Both the position numbers and the translations under genes were made by a program. From Basipetospora chlamydospora (lineage: Eukaryota; Ascomycota; Sordariomycetes; Microascales): a stretch of 64,000 nucleotides of DNA. The stretch spans positions 1,131,943 to 1,195,942 of the forward strand of contig BCHP01000001.1 of NCBI GenBank assembly GCA_001599675.1, given 5' to 3'. Shown here in pieces: positions 43,777-57,099 of this stretch (within the stretch, counting starts at the first letter, position 1; each line of letters begins with the position of its first letter). The notes under the pieces were generated by a model, which saw only the letters and a program-made list of their open reading frames with translations, was not told the origin of the DNA and ran no database searches.

Positions 43777-46700
43777 TGTGTCGGTAGTGTGGACTCCGTA
43801 TATCGAAGATGGTCTTTCAAGAGGACGGACGCGAGGAATTCGGGCCTCGTGAATGGTTCGAGAAAGGCGATCTCGAAGGAGTTGGCGATGTGGTATGTGT
43901 ACCGGGTATCTCGATCAAGCTGTGCAAATGGACGACAAAGACGATGCGCGCTTCGATGCTGCAGAATTTCCACAATCCATCAATAGTCCGAGATCCAGAG
44001 ACGTTCCTTCTCTTCCTTTCTTGCCACCGGGGTCGAGTCTTGGTTCCTCCGAGCCGGTTCGATCGAGCAGATCGATACGGTGTCGAGTGGTGAAGGTGGT
44101 TTGCGATATGGGCGTGAACTCGGGGTTGTCTCGAGGACGAGATGCCGGGAGTTCGCGGAGGAGGGGGGGGGGGAAGAGCTGCCTACAGTCACTAGGCGGC
44201 TGGGTGGAGGTGAACGGTAACGAGCAAAAGGGAAAAGAGGAGAGGGAGGGAGGAGATATTAGTGCGGAAGGGAGAAGTGGAGAGCGGAGAGATGGTGGTA
44301 GAGGGAACGGGGTGGGTTGGAACCGACGACGGCGAGTGGCTCCAGGAAGCAGGGAAGCGGACGGAGCGCCTGCTACATTGAGCAGACCATGTACCAAGTA
44401 CATAGCCGGGGAATCTGCGCTAGCAGTTATAGTACAGGATACAAGCAGGGGTATGTCCAATATCTGTTCGCTGGGTCCGACTCAATCCAATGGAACACTA
44501 CTGACTCCCTCCATACTCCGTACATTGAAGGGCGGTGCACCTTCTCGAGTTATTTACGGAGATGTCACACATTCGGGTTCCGTGGAACGGAGTAGTGTGG
44601 TGGAGATCCGTCTTCATCTGGTTCTTCATTGGGCCTCCGCCTCTGGTAGTAATTACTATGTACAGTATATGTACGGAGCGTGCGCTACAAGGATGATTAA
44701 AACGGACTCATTATTGCACTCCGTATCCGTGCTTTGCTTTTGTTCCGTCCACTCAAGTGTACTGGTGGTGGGACATCCCAAACCCTCGGTTCACTGTGGC
44801 TGCATCCGTCCGTGGGGTCTCACCCTCACCAAACCACTCATCATGCAAACAGACCCTCCATCTCCTCCGAGGCACAAGCCGGGTTTCGCTCGGGGCATTC
44901 TCTAGGCCATATAGGCCTCACTGTGCATCGTGTGATTAATAGGAGGATATTGACGCCGGGCGCGCCATTCTTTTTTCTTTTTCTTTTTTTTTTCCCCTTT
45001 TCTTTTCTAGTTCCAGTCCCACGGTCGGGGAGTTGAGACGGACGATCGGTCCGAGGCCGTTTGACGCGAATGAGAACGGGAGAGATTGACAGCGTGGAAC
45101 TTCCCAGGGCTCTGGTACTGGGGCCGTCTTGCCCGAAAGACGGACTAGCGGATGAGCCCACATCGCTGGGAAACGATGGACAATGCTTTTATTAGGGAGA
45201 TAATAAAATAATACAGTGGATTCTGAATCGATAGACCGGAGCAGTCAGTGCTACGTATACTTCTCATTGGGTAATCCTGCTTGACTAAGCCCTTATCCCA
45301 TCTCCAGCCAAGCCATGATGAAGTGGCCCTTGTACCAGGTACTTCCTGCCAACGGAATTATTTTCCACTCTGGAGCCAAGTATGTACATACTCGTAGCCA
45401 CTCCGTATATATATACGAGTACATGATAAAGGGTAACACGAACTAAACGGAGTGCGGAGTACGCCACTTTCAATTGCTGGGCCCGGACTCGTTAACCTCT
45501 TGTCTCGTCAACGAGCCAAGAACGCCGAAGGAACCCAGCCCATGCCATAAACAGGCAGACTTCAGTGGGTGGTGTGTCAATGCCCAGCACCAGGGTCCAG
45601 GGACAGGGGACCATGTGAACCAAACTCTCGCCCCCGACTGAATTCCTTCCAAAGCGGCAGAGCCCGCCGTCGACGGTCCACTCGCATTGCACGACTCGTA
45701 TTTTTCTCCCTTACGACGAGCGGACTTGCCCATTGTAGCAGTCCGTTCGATGCTTCAGGCCAGTCGCAGAGGTTGGTCGCAGAGGGCGACTGGAGACTCG
45801 CAGAAAGATGACGAGCCACGGTTCGAGTGAATCTGCTGTGCGTGCAGCATGCAGAGGATTAATACGGAGTAAACCCAAGCGAGCCTGCCACCCTGCCACA
45901 CACACGTCTTCGCGTGGACAACCGATGCAACGCCCGCCACGAGCGGAATAGCTCTGCGGGGTTCGCCACTGTGTGTACACTTGTCCTTCTTCTCACCCTG
46001 GAATCTCGAGAGGATGCAACGAAAACAATTCGACGATGCTTTCCTGGTATGCAGTTGTGAGTCGTGGCACCGAGGCACAAGACAAGAGAAGCCGGCCGCC
46101 ACCCCGGAGGACTGGTAATAATCATTGTTGTCTGCAGTGGTGACTGGACGAGCTGGCGGCCGACGCCGGAAACCCCAATTGGATCAAGTCATGTCTGATC
46201 CCATCATCAGTCCCTTGGTCACATTGACAGGGCCCCCAAAGGAGGCCTTTTTATTTATTTTTATTTTTCTCTCCCTGCAGGCAGCCTACCTGTGTGCTTG
46301 GAATCCCATGAGCGTGCACAGAACACGAGTACGTAACCCCGAGCGCCAACGTCATTATATCGACGAAAGATCTTTCGTCCATTCTTTTCAGACTCGTCCT
46401 CATGATTTTTTTGTTTTTGTTTTCGCTTCGTATGAGCTGCTGATCGAGGCTTCAGTTTGTTTGACTGGAATTGTTTTAGTATCGTTTTCCGCCAAGAATG
46501 AGCACGCTGTGTCCCAGCGTTCTCTCCCCGTTTTCGTCCTTGCAAGGGTTATTCGTAATTACAAGGGGGTGAAGAACAAGGGGCATACGAGTACGGACCA
46601 CTCCCGTCATTCTGGTCGTCGATAGGCCGGGGGGATTCCTAGGAAACATCCGTTTCGCTGCAGAAAGGGTATTGGCACCTTGCCCTTTAGAGGAAGGTTG

Positions 46701-47620
46701 CCCAGACACCCAGCCCAGCCCTTGCCCTCGTCATTCGTGTGCGAGTATGTACAGAGTACAAGGCCAAGAATCTATGTACATAATCAGGCCTGAGGAAGTG
46801 GTATTATCTTTGGTCCATTCTCAAGCTACTTAAGGAAGCGTATCCGGGTATGGAAAACGGAAGGGATGAACGGGAGAGTGGCCGGGATGGTACCCTTGGT
46901 CGCCCACGCCCAAATCATCAATGGGATAAAAACATCCACAGGTGAGGTGAGGTGATCTGTGACATCGATGCTCTGGAACACCTCCTCAACATCGGCTTGA
47001 CATTAGCTTTGGAAACAAAAGATGGATAAAAGTTCCGATACCATCTCCACTACGTGCTCGGACAACAAGAGAGAGAGAGATAGCGCCCTTTAACGGGCAA
47101 GAAGTAATACTAACACTCGCGGACAGCGGGCGCTTCTGTTCTGCCCGAACTGCGGACGTGCGAACGAGGCCTGCCGCCCGCAGGCAGGTCTTTTGAAACA
47201 GCGAACGTCCGGCTTCTGCTTCAGCTCGGCGGCCAGGCCTGCGACTTGTGCCCAACCGCACCGATACAGGTGGTCTTGCGTCTGCGCGGGAAGGACACTA
47301 TGATAGCGAGTATTGATACCGGCCGGCACCAGACCCGAAATGGAGATCCTCAATGTACGATGCATACGAGGATGGGAGAAAGGAAGGGGCCAGAGTACGC
47401 CGTAATAACGCACCCGGGTATATTGGCATCAGGCCAGTCCACAACACGCCATCGCTTTGCGGATCTTCTCGTCGTGCGTGGAGCTTGTAGGATATGGGCT
47501 CATCGGCGGCTTTCCCCGCTTTCAGTCGAGCGGTGGCGGCTCCCCACCTACCCGACTACCCGCCCTCTGGGAATTGTGGAAGAGTGCTCTAGCCTCTGCA
47601 ATATTAGTGTATTACGAGGT

Positions 47621-47648
47621 GCAGAGTGCAGAGTGCAGAGCGCAGAGT
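47621..47648. repeat. Four tandem 7-mers (GCAGAGT)
   Basis: Head-to-tail copies at 47621, 47628, 47635 (last base C) and 47642. Confidence 0.85.
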
Positions 47649-47785
47649 CGTTATGGGTCTGGTCCTACCAAAACAGCGAGTCGCATCTTGCGCTTCCGTA
47701 TGTGAATATGGGATAATGACGCACTGTGATGCTGGTGACGATCAGCGACTTCGGATGCGCCGTCCATAATTTGGGCGAGACTGCA

Positions 47786-47820
47786 CGATATTGATGGCGA
47801 TATTGATGGCGATATTGAGG
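47786..47820. repeat. Three tandem 12-mers (CGATATTGATGG)
   Basis: Two exact copies at 47786 and 47798 and a third partial copy from 47810 (CGATATTGAGG). Confidence 0.85.
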
Positions 47821-48961
47821 CCCGAGTCTTCGATTCCACGTCCACGACAACGCCCCGCCCGAGATCGTTGGTATTAACTGCTAGGTAATTGCGGGCCGTG
47901 CCTAGGGGAGGAGACTACGGGCTACGGACTATGGAGAAGGGAGTATTGTGTACGAGTACTCTCGTACGTGCTCGATGGGTTACGAAGTATTAGATCGAAG
48001 GGGCTTCACATTATCAGAACAGGACGCTTGCTCCGTACATATTTCATTGTCCATTCTTTGTGTTGAACTCGACACGACTGCCCCCTTGTCCATCTCCCAA
48101 ACGCCGGCTTGTATCACAGTGGCCTCATAGCCTCCCCCTGCCTATCTGGGGGCCAAAAATCATTCCGTCAGATTGATTTCTTCCAATCGCACATTCACCA
48201 CTCCGTGTCGGCAGCAGATGTGATGGTCGGCAGATCTCCCAACCCCCGCCTCTCCCCCTCTCGCTGTCTTGTACAACGTTCAACAGGGGTGAGTCGACGA
48301 TTTCAAAGCTTCTATGTACATAATTGAAATGCGCGCTGATCATTTCCTCGGTTTCGTTTCTGCCCGCATTTGAGCGTTTTTTGCCGAGCTAGCTACCCCA
48401 CCCTTTTCCCAGCAACGGGAGAGACGGGAAGGATTCAGATTCGACGGAGTGGAGGAACAAATCAAGCCGCCCCATTCCGTTGCGCGGGTTGATGGTGAGA
48501 AAGATTTGCACGCTTCTGGGCCCGACACGTTGGGACCATTAATTTCCACCTGACTCGTGTGATCCTGGGGGTTGGCGAATTGAAAAACTCGTGGGGCCGA
48601 CCTCTGCCATCGTCTGAGAATTTATTTCAATTGATGTTCTTGCCGCTCCGGGGATTCTCCTCGGCAAACGCTCAATTCTCCAATCGAGCACAACGGTAAT
48701 ATTTAATCAATCACTTGGAAGGAGTGGTCATCATAATGAGGCGTCACGGGTCTGGAGAATAATTCCAACTTGCGAAGCATTGGCCCACGGCGAGGAATGG
48801 AGCGATACCAACTGAATGGTTCAGGCCGCCCACAACAGCCTGTACATACGAGTACAGCTTCATCCGCCAGGGGGAATTCCAGTCCCGTGAACCCCTTCGT
48901 GGCAGCACCTGTCCAACCATTTTGTTAAAGGAGAGACATTGAATCAGATACAGCGTCACTA

Positions 48962-48964
<3 letters not shown>

Positions 48965-49012
<48 letters not shown>
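48965..49012. repeat. T48 homopolymer
   Basis: Uninterrupted run of 48 T within the gene-free region. Poly-A/T tails of retroposed elements look like this, but no element body is recognisable on either side. Confidence 0.9.
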
Positions 49013-52000
49013 CGCTCCTTCACCGCTCCTTGGGAATGTCACGGGCCAGCCCTAGGTGATGTGCTCGGCCCTGCCTACATCCGCCCTCCCTTGCCGCAAG
49101 GGTTCGATGGAGGAAGCCGCCAGGTTCCTCAGTCCAGTCCAGATCGCCGCAAGCCACAATTGAGGACGAGGACCTAGCTTCTCGCCGTTGAAGGAAGAAA
49201 AACGTGGGAGGCTGTTGCCTTCCAAGCTGACGTAGGTGGGAAATTTCTGCTGGGACTCAAGTCTCTCTCTGTCATAGGCCGACATACGGATACGCACCCC
49301 GCCCGCACATCCATACAGACGGAGCAAGAAGTTGCCTGAAAGGGTGCGGGATCTGCACGTTTCAATTATCCACAAGGAAAACGGTTCAATTCCTCCGTCT
49401 GGGTCTTTGATGGGACTATACTCAGTACGATAGGGAGACATGGAACTTAGGGTAAGCAGCACGGTGGACTGGCTGACTGACTGACTGGGACCGAGGACGA
49501 TCCCCACCCACCCACCACCCCCCGTTTTCAATCGTGCGACGAGCAGCTTCTGCTCCGCACTCTAGTTTTGTGCAGGACTCGGACGAACAAGAAACACACA
49601 TCATAGCGGGCCCAAGCAGAGGCGGAGCACGGGGAACCAAATCCCCGGGTCGGGGTCAATCCTGCGAAACGGTTCATCTGTCTCTCGTCTTCATTCACAA
49701 AACCGTTTCGCTTCGCGCCATGGTTCTTCCTCGCTCTGCGTAGTTCGTATCGAGGACTTCTAGGCTCATCGACAGCCTGAGGGCAATCGAGTTCTCTGTG
49801 TACATACTACCATCGTGCTCCATCCGTCTCCACACGTCGCCAGGAGGGGCCAACCTGCAAAGTCTTCCCCATTGGGCTCTATCCAAGGGATGAATTGCTC
49901 ATCGAGGTTACCGAAATGGCATCAACAGGCCAAAGGTTAGGGCTCTGGAGGGAAACGGGTCCCGCATTGCCTGGGAAACGGCGCTGCGCTGCGTGCGTGT
50001 ATCGCATCCCTCGGCACAGGCGTGCTCTCACCGGTTGTGGCAACGACCACGTATCCCCGAATCCCCATGTGCTCAGAAGGGCCTTGCAGGATTGGTTCGG
50101 CGGTCTCTCGCCCGCCAATATAAACAAAGCATTTATCCTGCAATACAATGTCGACGTCCAATCGCCCGTGTCATTGCAGGGTGGCATGCGTCGTCGCCTG
50201 CTTCCCCGGCCCTTGGCTGCAGTGCTTCTGGTGTGTGGCGGACGCATCTCCCCATCCCACAACTGTCCGTGGAAGGCCGGGGCATCTGTGATCCAACCTC
50301 CTCCCCTCCTCTCCCGCCCTCCCCGGGCCTTAATCACACTCTCGGGAGAGGATTCTCTCGGGATACCTCTATTTGCGTTCGAGGGCTCTCGCCTGCGTAT
50401 CGGATGCCTTGATTACACGCCCCGGCATGACAAAACGAGGAATTGGTTTTCATGTCTGGTTTCCTTTGCAGCGTGGCTATGCACTACGTGCCCCCGAAAC
50501 CCTGTGCTAGGATTCATCCAACATACATAGAGAAACGAATTTCTTCAGCGTCGACTGGCACCAACGACCAAGAAGGATTCATATGGAAGACGGAAATGAA
50601 AACAAAAAAGCATCATTTCTCCCAAAGAGGCGATGATCGGAGGCAAAGGAATGAATGACTCAGTGGCTTCGAGAGCAATACCCCGGTCAATCCTTACCCG
50701 TGGAACCAGTCGTCATGGAAGCAGTGGAGAAACTCGGGGGGTCGCGGGAGGGGCGGGAGATTGACAGAAGACGGGGAGCTTTGTGCGATACCCGCACTTA
50801 GCGTCCAGGTTGGACCATGCCAGCGAGCCCTGTCAGGCCCTGGGCCGATTTTGCGTCGCTCGGCGGTTTGTTTTGTTATGGGGTGCTGAAACATGTCCGT
50901 GTCTCGACATGGTCCCAAAGTCCCCTCGAGGGCCGCTGGACGAGAGAGCAATCATGCGCGTGTGTGCCTGGGTGCCGGGGTCTTGCTCTGCTCCGGTCGT
51001 TCCCTGGAGGAGAGGAGGACGGCGACGGAGTGGTCATGCTACGAGTCCGAGTGCTGCTCTGCTGAGTACAGAGTACCCTACTGAAGACGGGGTACGTACA
51101 CACCAGACAGATTGGATTGAACCCCGATTCAATCCGAGTACGGAGCATTACCCTATTATCGTATATTATTATCTTGCTCGTCCTTGCTCGCATTTCGCTT
51201 GGTGGGTCTTCCATCCTGACCGGAAGAAAAGGCCGGTCGGCCGGTGCCCTTGCATGTACTCGTAACGGGTGCAGCGTCCGAGGATGACAATCCCGACCGG
51301 TCGAGCAGGTCCACTCCGTAATCCCACGGGCCAGAAGTATTCGCTACAAGGGGCGCAATACTCCGTACTCCATCCAGCGTTCGAGGGACCAATATTGCCT
51401 TGGCACCAGGGAGAGAAGTTTGGCCTGGGCCCAGGCAAGCGAGGGCGGGGGCTTCTGAGATGTCATATTTTATAGATGAATAAAACTGCCCATGCCCCAT
51501 CTTCCGCCAGGGATGGGACTTGATACTCGTACGGATTGTGGAGTGCTTGCGGACGATAGGAGGTGCCGAAACAAGATAAATGTCCGCCTTATCAGTTGTG
51601 GCTCCTAGGGGCGCTACTCCGTACGGCGCTAAGAGAAACCCCTGGTGCCGAGAGAGCATGCAGGGCGGGCAGGCCCGCAGACGGAGCCGAAGACCTCCTA
51701 GGATGGTGATTGCTCCGTCTCGTGAAGCCCCTTGACCTCGGCCAGGGCGGTCAGAAGACGGCGGGCAGAGGACAGAGTACTCCGTCCGTTCGAACCTATC
51801 ATGTGGGATGAAGTGCTCAACGAGAGCAGCGAGGGCCCTCTGATCTCGGTGGTGGTTGTTGAGACTTTTGCCACCCACTAGATCACGCAGCTCGAGTCTC
51901 GAGACACTCCCCCGGCTTCAGACGCCAATCCCATCACGCTTGCTCAAATCACGCTCGCTGTCTCTTGGACAGCCTCTCCCGAGCCAAGATATCTTCCATC

Positions 52001-52981
52001 CCTCTCTCGCTTGCCTCGAGAGTCATCCACCACCCACCGACGCGGCGACTCCGTCGTTCCTTCACCATGCGCACCATGCCTTCCGAGGGGCCGTCCGTTG
52101 GTCGCCTACCGTTCTGCCAGGACTGAATTGCCTTGCTCCGCACCGGTCACGAACCTCCCCCAGCGAGTCCCGCAATACTGTGCAGGCTGCGGAGTGTCAC
52201 TGGAAACGATGAAAGCGGTCAGCATGGGGTTGTTGTCCCCGCATGTAGCGCAGGACCGATGACTCCCCCGGCATCTCCATCCACAGCTGCCCAAGAGGCT
52301 GCGGCATGGGAAGCTGCACTGCCATGGGCATAGACACGTTGCCACAGAGAAGCCCTCAACTCGAGACACGTCTGCTTTCCCAGAAGGGAAATGCCCGAAA
52401 GGAAAGAGCGCGGAGGGCCCGTCGCTTTGCATAGCAAGGTGGACCGTCATTACCCAGAGCTGCCTCGAAAAAGGTGCTCGCGAAAGCCCTATGGGGAACA
52501 ACATGACCTTTTAGCGCGGTGAACAGAATTCAATTGGCACCGATGAGGGCGCGATCCTGGGACAGGGCTGTTTGGATACCAGTCCCCAAGAGCCCCGGGC
52601 ATGCGCACTGAAGCACAGGCGGAGTTCTTCTCTAAGCACGACCGTTGTCATCGCCGGCCCGCCGAAAACCAGCGGGGACTGCCTCGAGCTTTTTAGTCAT
52701 AGCTCGTGTTCCAGCTAGCAACGTTCGTTCAGATGAAAGGCGGTATGGAACGATCCAGATGGGGAATAGGGACTGCTGTCGACACAACGGCGACTGGTTT
52801 GTTTCTGCTTGGCCCGAACGCTTGCTGTTGATAAGCTGGATAGGGGAGTGTTGTTGAAGAGAATTTGGACTTGCTTGGCTTGGTGAAGCAGGGTGAGCTA
52901 GCTTGGATGCCCAACAAACAATGCCCAACGGGCAAGGAAGCACTAGATGTCCAAGGATGTGGCTGGACTGACAACCCGCAG

Positions 52982-53002
52982 TACTCCGTAGAGTACGGAG
53001 TA
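52982..53002. repeat. Inverted pair of TACTCCGTA
   Basis: TACTCCGTA at 52982-52990 and its reverse complement TACGGAGTA at 52994-53002, separated by three bases (GAG). Confidence 0.9.
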
Positions 53003-53016
53003 GGCGATATGAGCAT

Positions 53017-53079
<63 letters not shown>
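53017..53079. repeat. G63 homopolymer
   Basis: Uninterrupted run of about 63 G, starting 15 bp after an inverted pair of the 9-mer element (52982-53002). The true length may be misassembled. Confidence 0.9.
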
Positions 53080-53080
<1 letters not shown>

Positions 53081-53315
53081 ATCCTGAAAGACCCTCCATT
53101 GGCAGCTTCGCGTTCTATTCCTGGCTAACGCTCTAGTGACTGGCGATGGCCTAGTCTTCTCTGTCGAGGTCGTTCTAGGATCTGTCGTCGTATCCAGCGC
53201 AGGCCATCGTCCCTGTCGATGGCGAACATGGGATGGCTCGATGACATTTATTTTCTCTATCCATCCTCGCAATACAAAGACTAAAGGTCAATTGTACTGT
53301 GAGTTAGGCAAGGTA

Positions 53316-53343
53316 CGAGGACGAGGACGAGGACGAGGACGAG
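53316..53343. repeat. (CGAGGA)n short tandem repeat
   Basis: Four to five copies of CGAGGA in the region upstream of the F-box gene. Confidence 0.8.
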
Positions 53344-53915
53344 CTCATGGGAGGAGGTTGCCATCTCGTTCGCACGCACTCAAGTCAAAGTACGGAGTAG
53401 TTGCTCTGCGTGGGCGTGGGTAATAAATAGTGGTATGATTATTTGAGTGGAGTCTCAACTCTCAAGTAATAGGCAGCTTTCGCACCTCGGCGATGACTCA
53501 AACGTGAAAGCGCTTGAAGTGTTTGAGGGTCGCGTAATTTCCCGTCGCCCTCCGCGCGCGCCCGGGTAAACCATGGTCCGGCATTTCTCTCCGCTTCTCA
53601 CCCGAAAAGTCCACGTCAAACTCGGCCACTTTGTCACCAGACACGCTCGAATCTTCCGCCTTCCCTCATCCCGTCACGGTCCTCATCATTGCATGTCAGA
53701 ACGAACCTCGCTCTCGTATCCCATCTGATTACTCTCAAGAAGAAGACATCTCCGTGTCTTCTCCGCCCCTCGAGCCACCCGTTGCGCCGCCTTCTCTCTT
53801 CGTTTCCCCAGTTCTCTCCGCGACCCCCGCAACCTCGCCTCCAACTCTTCCGACTGTGCAAGTTCCTCATTGCGCAGTCTTCAACCCCACTGAGTAGAGT
53901 ACAACTCTCAGCTTC

Positions 53916-56900
53916 ATGCAACTAGTGTTCTCCGAATCTTCAAATCGACGCGCAGACGCACCATCCAACCCCTTGCCCCTTCAACCTCCACCCAATCATG
54001 GACTCCAGGCAAACCATAACCCAGGCTCAGGCTCAGGCTCAGGCTCGGGCCTCCGGTCGCCCAGCCCTCGCAGCCCGTCTGTCGTCTCGGACTCGGCTTC
54101 CGGCGGCAGCAGCGAGGCGTGGTTCGATAGCATCGACATTGAGCGATTCAATGAACAGCTCCGCCGACTAAATATCGGGGACCCTTCGTCCGGAGATCAC
54201 CGTCGAGCTCTCGGCCAGCGCGTCATCGATCACGAGAATGCCCTCTCGCCCCTTGTTAGCATTCCTCGACGCTGCGTCGGCTTCAAAGTCATTGAACGCG
54301 TGGACGGTGCATCCTCCGGTGGACCCAACATTACAGACTTTCCCAATGGTATGTGAGCCCGTCAAGACGCGAGCTGGTCAAGTATCTCTTGTAAAACAGT
54401 CTTGCTGACCAGAGCCATTCTCACCAACCGTAGAGGTCTTGACCCATATCCTGTCGCACCTCCACCCTGAGTCATATGCTGCCATGGCTCTTGTTTCCAA
54501 GCAGTTCTACGCCTTGGTGAAGACGCCTCATGCTTGGAAACTCGCCTTCCAGCGGCTCTACTCGATGGGTTCGTCGGCGACCGCCGATACCAACGACGAC
54601 TATGACGCGCTTTGGGACGATTCGGGAGACGGCGCAACCCCCTCCGCGTATCGTCATTTCAACCGATTGACCAACATGGCAACCTGGCAGAGCGAGTACA
54701 TTCTTCGTAGCCAGCTACTTCGCGGTCTCGCCAACGGCAGGCCCTCTGGTGCCGTTAACAGCGCCGGACGGCCCTTGAAGCGATCTCACGCGGTCCGGAC
54801 GTACGATTCAAAAGTCCCGTGCGTCATCACGAATGTCTACGCCACGTTTTCGGGCCAGAAGCTTCCTCCCAGGGCAATTCATGGCGGCGCCGACTTGGGC
54901 CTGGGGTCCATGAGCAATCCCTTGACGGGCCAGGTCGAGTCGTGGGGCCTGAAGGATGTTCACACCCTTGCCCAGGTGGATGACCTTGCGCCCAACCTCG
55001 CGCTGTACGGGACTGCCGAGGGGCCTGCCGCCACCCCAAACGTGATGGATGTTAGCCCGACGTACGGCTTCATCGTCGGCGAGGGGTTCCCAGGTGGTCT
55101 TCCCTATTTCCGACCTGCTCTTGGAAGACGAGCAAGGTACATTGACCACGCAACGCGACTTCCAGCGTCCTTCACCGAGATCCCGCTATCGCCTTCGCAT
55201 GTTGAAGCGATATCCAGCGTTTGGATCGCAAAGTCGAGCGCTGTCCCCATGCTCACCCACGCCATGATGGGTGTCATGACGGGCTCCACTCTTGGGATCG
55301 TAACCGCGTATGCGCTGGACCGCGAGACCGCTCGTCGAAGGTTCCAAGACGGAGATATGGCGTGTCGATGGGCGCTGTGTCCTGGAGTCCCTATCGTTTC
55401 CATCAAGGTCGATGAAAACTACTCCGTCTCACGCCGCGACGCTGGGCGAGTTTGGGCGGTTGTTCTCAATGCACTTGGAGAAGTCTTCTATCTCAAAGAC
55501 ATCCCGGAGCCGGTTGGACGCTGCGCGAGTGGAGATGAAATGATTCGGAATGCCTGGCGATCGGGCAGGACAGTCCACTGGCATCTCCTCGAAGGCACCC
55601 AGCGCGAAATGAGGTCCCACATCAATGAACGTATCAGTATCCCCGATGGTGGCATTTTGTCGTCTCCCCGTTCCTCCTCCAACCTGTCAAACCCGAATCC
55701 TGCGGACCTGGTGGACGAGGCGGTGCGCATTACGGCGTGGGTTAATCTGACCCCGACCTTCTTCAAAGATGTCTCTCGTGGTTGGGATATGAGAAGACGC
55801 CTCGAGGTGGACTTTGCAGCTGACGATGGAAGCGGCGCTGGTGAAGCCATCTTCCTCATCGACTGCGGTTATTCGCAGGAGCAGCCTGTCGGCATCACAC
55901 GGTACACTAGGCATCTTCACCCCAAGAGTGTCCAACCCCCCACGGCGAACGGTGCAGTGTCGGCTCACTTGGACGAGTGGAGTCCGACTCCCGTATCCTT
56001 TGGTGGCGACGTCTTACTCAAGATCACGTCGTCTACCATGGACATATCGAACTGTTGTCTGACGACCTTGTCTGAAGACCCCCTTGTTGCCGCGGAGAAG
56101 CAGGCTCGGTCCTCAGCTCTGCCCTCCGCCGTGGAAGGCCTCTACGAAATTCCCGGGGGGAGGGCTCGGTTCCTGGCCGTCGGTACGGACAAAGGCTCTA
56201 TCATGGTCTGGAACGCCAGGGATTCCAGTACCTCAAGCCTCTCGCTCGTCAAGGTCATCCACACGGATTCTCCGGAGGTCACATGCATTGGGCTGACTGC
56301 CATGTACCTGGTGCATGGAGGCAGCGACGGCCTTGTCCAGGCTTGGGACCCGCTGTCGTCGAGTAAGAGCCCCATTCGCACCATCAATGCGCGCTCCGGC
56401 AACCGAGTGCCCCGTCATCTTGCGCACATCAACCCGGGCCTCCGCAACCACCAGTACTCGGCTGCGACTTCCATCAGCATGGATCCCGATCCAACCAAGC
56501 TACGCGGCATCGTGGCGTTCGGTGCCTTCATCCGTTCGTGGTCCTACAGCTCCGGCTCCCAGCCGTCGGGGCGCAAGCGGTCGAAGTTCGGCCCGAACGG
56601 GGTCAAGGGCAGCAAGCTCGAGGCTCTGGACCCCGACGAGGAGTCGGCGCGGGAGAAGTGGCTGAGGCAGAAGTTCGGACCCGGCGACTTGGGCGACCTC
56701 ACCGAGGAGGAGTCGCTCCTTTACGCCCTCATGATGTCGGAGGAATCCCACCTGCATGAGGAGATCCGCCGCGCCGAGACCAGCGACACGGGCTCTTTTG
56801 GGACGGCAGACACCTTTGAGGCCTCGTCGCCGGTCGATGCGCGGCCTGTGGGGGATAGCGGCGCGGAAAGTCTTGACATTGGCGCTGTGGCGACCGAGCC

Positions 56901-57099
56901 GCCGGACGCGGCACCGTTGACCGCGTTCCAGGCGGAGTTCTACAGCGGGGGGGACCCGTTTCTGGACGACTACGTCGACGAGATTCCGACCAGCTTCACA
57001 AGCGACTCGGGGGGGTTTGGCTTCCCCGTCACGTACAAGAAGAAGGGCAAGAAGGCGAAGAAGGCGGCCTCTGGCCAGGCGTCTAGTTCACGCCTGTAG
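53916..57099 (+). CDS. F-box/WD40 protein with UIM-like motif (Ufo1-like)
   Basis: 1032 residues in two exons (53916-54348 and 54434-57099). The splice restores the F-box start DFPNEVLTHILSHLHPES at about residue 141, continuing AAMALVSKQFYALVKTPHAW. The N-terminus is disordered and contains a Gly/Ser repeat. A long beta-rich region follows, with WD-like strands such as GSIMVWNARD and VHGGSDGLVQAWDPL at about residues 720-775. At about residue 900 an acidic helix EEESLLYALMMSEES fits the ubiquitin-interacting motif pattern (acidic cluster, Ala, Ser). F-box proteins are substrate receptors of SCF ubiquitin ligases. The F-box, WD40 and UIM order matches yeast Ufo1, so it is probably a functional relative; orthology is inferred. 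The C-terminus is basic (KKKGKKAKKA). Confidence 0.85.
54014..54044 (+). repeat. Short in-gene (GGCTCA)n repeat
   Basis: About five hexamers coding for the Gly-Ser repeat in the disordered N-terminus of the F-box protein. Confidence 0.8.

Larger units (their letters stand above)
43777..53915. other. 10 kb region without a convincing gene
   Basis: The longest spacer in the window. The largest frame (43853-44905, 350 codons) is Arg/Gly/Ser-rich, has no domain and overlaps other frames. Base composition is not strongly AT-rich, so it does not look like typical RIP-degraded DNA by eye. It holds many TACTCCGTA and TACTCGTA elements, T48 at 48965-49012, short tandem repeats near 47621 and 47786, G63 at 53017-53079 and CGAGGA repeats near 53316. 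The promoter of the Cys-rich gene lies at its left end and that of the F-box gene at its right end. I recognised no transposon protein, long terminal repeat or tRNA. Confidence 0.5.

Noticed and set aside
43853..44905. 350-codon ORF on the plus strand
   Set aside because: Arg/Gly/Ser-rich, changes composition along its length, has no domain or splice support, and overlaps equally long frames on the other strand.
47621..47820. CRISPR-like array
   Set aside because: The units are 7- and 12-bp tandem repeats without spacers, in a eukaryotic genome.
49317..49402. tRNA-like block with 8-bp complementary ends (AGACGGAG and CTCCGTCT) and an internal GGTTCAATTCC
   Set aside because: The T-stem does not pair and no anticodon stem can be drawn, so it is not called a tRNA.
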